The notes beneath the pieces were generated by a model. The model saw only the letters and a list, made by a program, of their open reading frames with translations, did no database searches and was not told where the DNA came from. A stretch of 64,000 nt of DNA from Limnanthes douglasii subsp. nivea. Lineage: Eukaryota > Streptophyta > Magnoliopsida > Brassicales > Limnanthaceae. The stretch is taken from positions 127,793,572 through 127,857,571 of the forward strand of contig JAUPFV010000005.1 of the NCBI GenBank assembly GCA_036936605.1, given 5' to 3'. This document shows, piece by piece, positions 57,498-64,000 of the stretch (position 1 is its first letter; each line of letters opens with the position of its first letter). The position numbers were made by a program, and so were the translations under genes.

Positions 57498-57827
57498 TCA
57501 TGCCGTTACTCCAGTAAAACCGATGATAGTGCGCTCTGATTGGGAAATCCGAGGAGGATTGTGCATCTTGTCATAAGTCGCTTTAAAAAGAACGTTCTCA
57601 GAACTCCCAGTATCTATCAACACATGTCGAATCTCAACACCAAAAATCTCTGCTACAATGACCACGTCATCCTCATGTGGCCCTGTAGTACCCCATAAAT
57701 CATCTTCATCGAAAAGGATAAAGAGAATGTCTCTCTTACCGTACAAATGGGTAGACAGTTTTCCCTCTATCTGAGTAACCAGACTCACTATGTGCCTTTT
57801 TCTTAAACTATCAGTGTTACTAGTCAT
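57498..57827 (-). pseudogene. Alpha aspartic protease, second copy (minus strand)
   Basis: This 109-codon open frame pairs with 11872-12201. The active site IDTGSS is intact, followed by ENVLFKATYDKMHNPP. FGVEIRHVL and TGPHEDDVVIVAE differ slightly from the other copy. It would cleave Gag-Pol but has no intact polyprotein around it. Confidence 0.85.
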
Positions 57828-59170
57828 AAAGTAGCTTCCGAAAATTGCTAAGGACTCAAAATACTCGCAAAGGCTTTGAACATCGCCTTGCTATACTAGT
57901 TCATCCACTGCCATCAATATTAACCGATCTTGATCGATATCTAAGTATTCTGATGGAGCATAAAAATCAGCAACTTTCGAATCTAAAATCATCAAATTTT
58001 CATCCTGTGCATTTGGATTGGTTGGTTGTGAAGTCGATGAAATGAAATTCTTCGATGCGTTGCTCTGCACTTTCACATAAGTCAATAATTTCCCATTTTC
58101 AATTAAAGTTTGAACTTTCTTTGTCAAGGCGATGCAACCTGCGGTATCATGTCTGATTGTCGTTGTGATACCTGCAAAACCTGTTATATAGCTCCGCCCT
58201 ATGCCTATTGATTGGAGCAGGCTTCCTGAAATTCACATATCCTTTAGCTTTGTCAAAGATTGTAGCCACACTCTCAGTCATGCCTGCATAATACTCGGGC
58301 CTAATCCATTGATTGGGCCTCATCCTATTAAATTGGTATGGTGGTGATCGGTTCGAATACCCTCTAGTTCGAGGTGGTAGCTTGTTCCTCGGACGTGTGT
58401 CTTGAGCAGAATTTGAAGGTTGCCCCTAGTTATTTGGAACTTGCCCAGAATTATTTTGACCAGTACCAGCTACCCCTCGAACCCTGGTCGATTCTTCCAC
58501 CTTGATTTGGTCATCTATTTGAGTCATCAAAGCTCCAAAAGTTAAGGTTCTTCTTTTTGTTGTTTCATTAGCCAGATCCCCTGGTAACAATCGTTGGAGA
58601 AAAGTTACCATTGCCACCAGTTCTTCACAGTCATCCATACTCGCTTTAGTTAAGACAAACAACTTTGTATAATCTTTTAGCTTTTCTCCAACTGCCTACT
58701 TGCATTGAATTATGGTATCTCCATTTGCCCTCATTTGACCCTTCTTTTCTAGAAGAGCCTTAATATCTTTTAAAATCAATTCCAGAACTTTCAACTTCTT
58801 CCTCACTAGATGTGACATACCTATGTTTATCTTTCTTGTTCTTTCGAGAATAATGATGCTCTTTTGGCGCTTGCAACCGCCCCTTTTTATGTTCGCTTCT
58901 TATCTGACAATCAGTGCAAGATCGATCAAATTGATCACCTACATCATTTTGCTCATTCACTTCTCTCACCTTCGAAATTTCAGCCTAGTTGACTGAATCT
59001 CATGTTCTCTCTGGTCGTATATTTCGTTCAGAGCTATTATTTTGTCCAAAATCTAGTTCATTCACAACTCTATATCAGATTGAGTTTGACGAATCAAGAT
59101 AGAATTTCTCTGCAAATCCCTTTTCAGTGTTTCAACAGTTGATCACACTAGCGAACCATTTTCTGGATTC
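57828..59170 (-). pseudogene. Alpha gag, second copy (minus strand), central domain deleted
   Basis: Open pieces are 57891-58127 (TKKVQTLIENGKLLTYVKVQ), 58426-58662 (LTKASMDDCEELVAMVTFLQ, RLLPGDLANETTKRRTLTFG and IKVEESTRVRGVAGTG) and 58760-58969. The 58426 piece is less damaged than its counterpart at 11046-11275. The same internal deletion is present near 58715. Start MNPENGSLV is at about 59170. Confidence 0.8.
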
Positions 59171-59276
59171 ATTGTCAAGCTTAAAATCAGTTTTTAAGAT
59201 TTGAAAATGAGAAAATTTGAACTAGTAAACTAAGCACCAATCGATGATCAGGTCCCCAGTGAAGTCACCAATTTGG

Positions 59277-59591
59277 TGAGTTGGATACTTGGATTGTCTA
59301 AGTAAACTAAGAGAAGTTATAATGTAGAGAGAGAAATAGGTTTTAGAGATAGAAAGCTGAGTTGCAAGGGTGATCTATCTCAAAAAGTCAACCCCTTTAT
59401 TAGATCAGCTTTGGCCTTTATATAGAGGCATAATGACTGAGCTTTTAACTGAAACAATTACATAAAAGGGATAATTACACGCTAGTCCCTGGCTAAAATA
59501 CAAAGTTTTAATTCCCTCCTTTAATTTTACAATCTGTCATAAGAAGTTCTATTTTTTACATTTTACTCCTCGAAGTTCCATTTCCTTATCA
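59277..59591 (-). mobile_element. LTR alpha, copy 3 (315 bp, minus strand)
   Basis: Full length relative to 10089-10403, with TATATAAA in inverse at 59417-59424 and an inverse PBS at 59254-59271. Its start abuts plus-strand integrase at 59592. Confidence 0.85.
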
Positions 59592-60151
59592 CCAATGAAA
59601 AAGCAAGAAGAGCAGACCTTGATTTAATTGAAGAAGAGAGGGTTAGAGCGCATCTGAATTCGACTCACTATCAAACTTTAATTAGGAGTCGTTATTCGAG
59701 GGTAAGATTAAGAGATTTTAATGTGGGAGACAAGGTATTACTGAAGGTATTCTTGCACACAAAGGATAAAAGCCTAGGAAAAATGGCTCCAAACTGGGAA
59801 AGTCCTTATTCAGTGATAGAGCGAGTTAAACCAGGTATGCAGTGCCTCTAGGATAAAGAGGGGAGACTTCTACAACACCCATGAAACATTTAGCATTTGA
59901 AATTGTGTTACGAGTAATTTTTTCTCTTTTTCTCTTTTACTTTTATGATATTATAGTTTTATTGATTGTGTAAGTGGCATACTATTTTATTTTCTGGTGG
60001 CGCAGGAAAGTTTGAATGAGGTGCCACATTCACATTTTTAAATATCAATGAAGTTCTTTTTCTCGGCCAATATTTGTTTTTATTTTAGTAACGATTAAGT
60101 TATTTTGGGAAATACACAAAGACTGATCATCTTTAGGGTAGTTAACAAAAG
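59592..60151 (+). pseudogene. Beta integrase C-terminus and 3' UTR (plus strand)
   Basis: It reads RRADLDLIEEERVRAHLNST, HYQTLIRSRYSRVRLRDFNV, GDKVLLKVFLHTKDKS, LGKMAPNWESPYSVIERVKP, then a stop before DKEGRLLQHP. The 3' UTR follows to 60151. This copy shows that the neighbouring minisatellite, aORF and LTR beta (60152-63146) are the 3' end of a beta element. Confidence 0.82.
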
Positions 60152-60400
60152 TTAATTTAAGTGGTGATAATATTCGAAGTGCTAACGTCCATTAAAATCA
60201 CTTTTCCAAGTATTAATTTAAGTGGTGATAATATTCGAAGTGCTAACGTTAATTAAAAACATTGATTCGAGATATTAATTTAAGTTATTGTAATATTCGA
60301 AGTGCTAACGTCCATTAAAAGGGTTGATTCAAAATATTAATTTAAGTGGTGATTATATTTGAAGTGTTAACGTCCTTTAACAGCATTGCTCGAAGTAATA
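60152..60400 (+). repeat. 61-62-bp minisatellite (palindrome right arm)
   Basis: TTAATTTAAG recurs at 60152, 60213, 60275 and 60337, each unit with a TATTCGAAGTGCTAACGT core. Four units, mirrored at 55220-55490. Confidence 0.92.
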
Positions 60401-60429
60401 ATTCTTAGATTCAGTTTTTTTGGATGATT

Positions 60430-62756
60430 CAGTTAGGACAGTCTCAAAAGCCTCTATAGGGTGTCATTCTACTTGAATTGATTTCTCGAATTCTGATAAT
60501 TTTCCCTTGGAAATGCTCCGTGGAATTCACAATAAAAAGAGATCATCGCCTACTCTTCAGTTGTTTTGATAGAAGCAAGGATATCTAGTCCGCTTTGGTC
60601 CTTTGCGACTTTCACAGCAAGGAATTTTTCTTCTTCGAACTTTGTCTTGAGTGATTCCAAATCCTAAACTTATTTCTTTTTCTCCACCCCACTTTTGTCA
60701 AGCAACTCTTTTAGAAACGAGTACTTCGTGCATTCCTCGATTATCTTCGCTTCATTATTTTCTTTAAGTTCATCTAGATCAGTTTGATGCACAGATTTCA
60801 ATTTCTTTTTTTCTTGATCATTGATTATATTCAAACGACGTTTGATCTAGATGACTCTTCTGATAAATTCTGACCTGTCAGCTTGGAAGGCTTGGAATTG
60901 TTCGAGGAGATTTTGACAACAAATATCTCTCAATATATTACTATAATTACCTTTTTTCTTTCACCAGATGGCATCTTTTGCAAGATCCTTCAATTTGTTT
61001 CGAGCATACTTGACTTTCTCAAATAAGTGCTTTGCTTCATCTTCAAGCCGAGAGAATGGTCGAAGCGTATTTAACGTGTCTTTGGAGGATTCTCCTACAG
61101 ATGAGGAGGATAGTTTTCATAAAAATAAAGAGAAGTTGACAAGGACGTCGGTGGAGGATTCAAACTTAGACTTTAAGGAAAATTGGTTGCTGTAATTTGA
61201 TTGCCAATTTGTGCTATATAGTCTTGGGTTTTTTTTTAATTTCAGGGTCTTTGTACCTATATATATCTTGAATCTGATCTTCACCAATGTTGCTTTTGCC
61301 AATCACATTCTCATTTCTTTGGTTGTCTGTTTCAACAACTTCTTTTCTTTCCTTTGTCTCCTCGATATCTGAAGTCAGATTTGGAGGAGGCACATCACTA
61401 CTACTTTCTGTCCATATTGTCTGAGGGGTTTTTGAAGAAATTTTCTTCTTCTTCGTCAAAGCGAAAGTCTTTTTTCTTTTTCTTGAAGGTTCAGCTTGAG
61501 CTCCTTCTTCAGCGTTTTGGGGATTTTATTACGTTTTCATTGGCTTTGGAATGGTGGAAGAGTTGGCTTGTGCTTTTTTCTTTTTTATTTGGAGGCAAGT
61601 GGCTTTGTGATCTATTCCGAACCGACAGTATGATGCGTGCGTTAGGGGCTGCTAGCCTTTCCAAAACATCTCCTATATTGGGGGCTCTATTAATTCATCC
61701 TCTAGGATGATATAATCCGAAAAGATCCTCTATGGATGGTTGTTGACAAAATTCAGAGGAAAAAAAGCACTGTGGAATTCATTGCCCCATGCTTTTTCTG
61801 CCCATACCTATATGTTTGGCGAGAGTATATTTCGAAGCGATTTGATGGATCTTATGTCGCCTCGGAATTTCTACATAAAGTAATACATAAAATACTTGAA
61901 ACATAAATATAATGTATGAAAGCAAATGAGGTTAAATTAGTTACTAGTGGTTTTCCACTTAAGATTGAGCTCCGAAAGGTTCTCATCGGAAATCTCCTTC
62001 CCATTTTCCTATGCTCTAGAGATAAAGAAAAATATATTGTTCAAGAATTTTTCAGCTTTGAGGAGATCGTCATTATCTTGAAGGAATCTCTGAGCGTCAG
62101 ATAGTAAAACGGCAGCACCATATTTTTGGAAAGGCTAGTAAGCACAATGAATTTTTTGATTGATAAGGGAATTTGGCCAAGTCTGGAAGCCATATGTTGG
62201 ACAAGAGAGTGATCTACATGTTTGGGCTTCCTTGCATCAAACACAAGTCAATGATCTCAAAGTATTCAACTATCATTGAGTCTAACGGAAATCGAAGGCC
62301 CCAATTTATGATCTTAGGGTAGACCACAAGTTCGTTTTCAACACAATAGAGTAGAGTCTCTCCCGTTTCCGGTAGACGAAACGTTACATTATCTGGAAGG
62401 CCCCACTGTCTTTTTAAATGATATTCCTCAGATTGATTGTAGTATCCGTATTACATATTTTTAGTGCAATAAGGTACTCGGGGACAATGTTCTTTAGGTT
62501 TACGCTCAAGCTCGAAACAATGTCCTCGGGTAACTCGGCTGGCTCTTTCTTCTTCCTTCCTTTTTTCTTTGGATCTGGTTTCTTTGAAATATTATCCTCG
62601 GACTCTAAGGGAGCATTACTTTTTGAATTTTCAATATTAGAGTTAGTTGATGTCCTCGAATTTGACAGAGCATATTCCTCGGAAGCTTCATCTCGAAATC
62701 GAGGAGGGGCAGTGTTGCTCGTAGCACTTTGTGAATTAGTTGGTGCAGTTATTGAG
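60430..62756 (-). pseudogene. aORF copy C (minus strand)
   Basis: It mirrors 52911-55190. It starts MTAPTNS-like at about 62745 (ATG weakened to ATA in the TGCAGTTATTG context), with the Lys-rich KKKGRKKKEPAEL cluster and then the Transposase_28-like block. The intron is at 61871-61944 with a GTAACT donor and an intact AG. A Lys-rich TFALTKKKKISSKTPQTIW segment (61459 downward) and a coiled-coil tail follow. The MITE site region has a small deletion near 61520-61545. Stops and frameshifts throughout. Confidence 0.75.
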
Positions 62757-62809
62757 GTTTATTGGTTTATCCTTGAATGAGTTGCTTATGAATATTTGTT
62801 GGTCATAAC

Positions 62810-63146
62810 TGATAAGAAAACAAATTATTATTGACTTAATACAATTAGAGAAAAGTATTATTAAATGGTTTTATAAAGTTATCAAATGAGATTTGTATTA
62901 GCTGTAGATATAAAGGACAAAAATGCAGTATGTCCTTTTGTATAACTGCTTCAGTTAATCTCCTAACGTTCTTATAAATTGGTCTGGAGACTATGAATGG
63001 AGACTATGAATAAAAGGATCCGACTTTAGCTTCTTGAATTGACTCTTACTTTTTACTTCTCTCACGACAATTCAATCATTCACATTCTCGCTCTAGAATT
63101 ATAGATACAATTCAACTTTTATATTAGAAATCTATTATACTTAACA
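62810..63146 (+). mobile_element. LTR beta, copy 3 (337 bp)
   Basis: The same ends as the other beta LTRs. It carries a 13-bp direct duplication (GGAGACTATGAAT near 62985-63010) that explains its extra length. A PBS follows at 63147. Confidence 0.87.
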
Positions 63147-63235
63147 TTCGCGATCATAGTGGGAGCTAGCAAAGGATCTAGATTGCAATTCAAAACCATA
63201 AAATACAAAATTCACAGCTAATAGTATTGATCGTA

Positions 63236-64000
63236 ATGGGGCCAGACAAGACAAGAACTGATCCTCCAGATTGTGAAGCAATAGAGGCTATTAAATCAGA
63301 TTTACACAGGGAAGAAATGCGAGGTAATAGTCAGGTTCCCAAACAACATGATCAATCTGACATTAAAAATCGAATGAATCAATTATTGGAAAAGATAATT
63401 GTTTTAAATGATGAGTACGTTTGAAGAGAGCAAAAAAATTCATTCTGGTAGATTAAAATCCAAAGTACGTCCAGTTCACGAAAAAGATGAATTGGGAAAC
63501 CAATCTGATGAGTCTTACACAGCTTACTGAATTAGAGGTGCTCATAAAAAACGTATTTTCAATCAGATAGACAACACCGTTCTTCGCGGAAAGACAAGAA
63601 GGATACACATCGATATATTTCATCCAGCGATATCGAATTTCGAAGGCAATTTGTTTAAGCAATGAAGGAACCGAAATCCGTCAAATGGAGAAGGAAGTCG
63701 ACATCGAAAGTCACACAAAGAATATAAATCAAAGAAAGAAAATAGCCCTCAAAATGTAAGGGATAATTTATGGTATGAAGGAAATACGTCCGACCAATAC
63801 ATTGACACAGCGAATCAAAACTTGTATGCATTAATGTGAATTAAGGGAGATGATCTATATATGCAATGAGTATATTGGAGGAATTCTCCTTTATCTTATG
63901 ACATTAGGTCAATACCGCTTCCGAGGCATTCTGATATTTCAAAGATAGAAAAGTTTGATGGAACGCAAGATCATGATGTACACATTGAGCAGTTCAAGAA
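63236..64000 (+). pseudogene. Beta gag, third copy, running off the window
   Basis: The start MGPDKTRTDPPDCEAIEAIK and MNQLLEKIIVLNDEYV are open (63227-63424), followed by stops and then the WRNSPLSYDIRSIPLPRHSD block and KIEKFDGTQDHDVHIEQFK at the window end. This copy is closer to an intact sequence than 15720 in its N-terminus. The element continues outside the window. Confidence 0.8.

Larger units (their letters stand above)
51963..63702. repeat. Large imperfect palindrome (arms ~4.4 kb, spacer ~3 kb)
   Basis: The left arm 51963-56310 (gag-, LTR beta-, aORF+, minisatellite-, integrase tail-, LTR alpha+) is matched in inverse by 59277-63702 (LTR alpha-, integrase tail+, minisatellite+, aORF-, LTR beta+, gag+). 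The spacer 56311-59276 is alpha gag-protease with its own inverted piece at the left. The arms differ by substitutions and small indels. Confidence 0.85.

Noticed and set aside
1..64000. tRNA, rRNA or intact host genes
   Set aside because: No cloverleaf, rRNA signature or uninterrupted multi-exon host gene was recognised on either strand by reading; a covariance-model scan was not possible.

Overview
This window looks like plant nuclear heterochromatin. I find no intact host gene, rRNA, tRNA or CRISPR array. Almost everything is decayed LTR retrotransposon, tandem repeat or small DNA transposon. The coding remnants match the Ty3/gypsy Tat (Ogre/Retand-like) lineage: gag motifs of the type KFDGxxDPxxHIEQF, an IDTGSS protease, a YIDD reverse transcriptase, two RNase H modules, a zinc-finger integrase, and an extra antisense ORF (aORF) between integrase and the 3' LTR. 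The species cannot be told from this sequence. All reading frames carry stops or frameshifts.

Layout. (1) 1-8980: a tandem array of ~420-bp units whose minus-strand consensus reads as an acidic, Tyr/Pro-rich peptide. It contains 39-bp subrepeats, a 1,218-bp duplication, an AT-rich insertion and a 591-bp solo LTR with a 5-bp target-site duplication (TSD). (2) 8981-15304: an LTR fragment and a rearranged Tat patch (integrase tail, LTR family alpha, gag-protease, aORF). (3) 15305-36650: a beta-family Tat element running LTR, gag, PR, RT, RNase H, integrase, 3'UTR, aORF. It is split by a nearly complete gamma-family Tat element (19579-30220), an 870-bp LTR-type insertion (31965-32834) and a hAT-like element (32910-34341) that itself carries a fold-back MITE. 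(4) 36650-40488: an AT-rich ~80-bp tandem array. (5) 40489-41913: the 3' end of a delta-family element (aORF N-terminus and LTR). (6) 41914-51962: ~10 kb of a ~173-bp satellite with local four-monomer higher-order structure and a solo delta LTR. (7) 51963-64000: a large imperfect palindrome of alpha/beta Tat pieces with arms of about 4.4 kb.

History read from the nesting. A beta element stood next to another beta copy sharing one LTR (the order aORF-LTR-gag appears three times). Alpha LTRs then landed in beta integrase. That composite was duplicated and inverted, giving the palindrome and the related left-hand patch. Later insertions can be lifted out cleanly: removing each one at its TSD rejoins the host reading frame, as shown for the MITEs, the hAT-like element and the 870-bp insertion.

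The most noteworthy features are the ~173-bp satellite with higher-order structure and two delta-LTR insertions at the same monomer position, the coding-consensus 420-bp array, the fold-back MITE family with 10-bp TSDs, the intron-bearing antisense ORF family, and tandem arrays that repeatedly neighbour the Tat 3' region. No new functional system (defence, metabolic or toxin) is supported.
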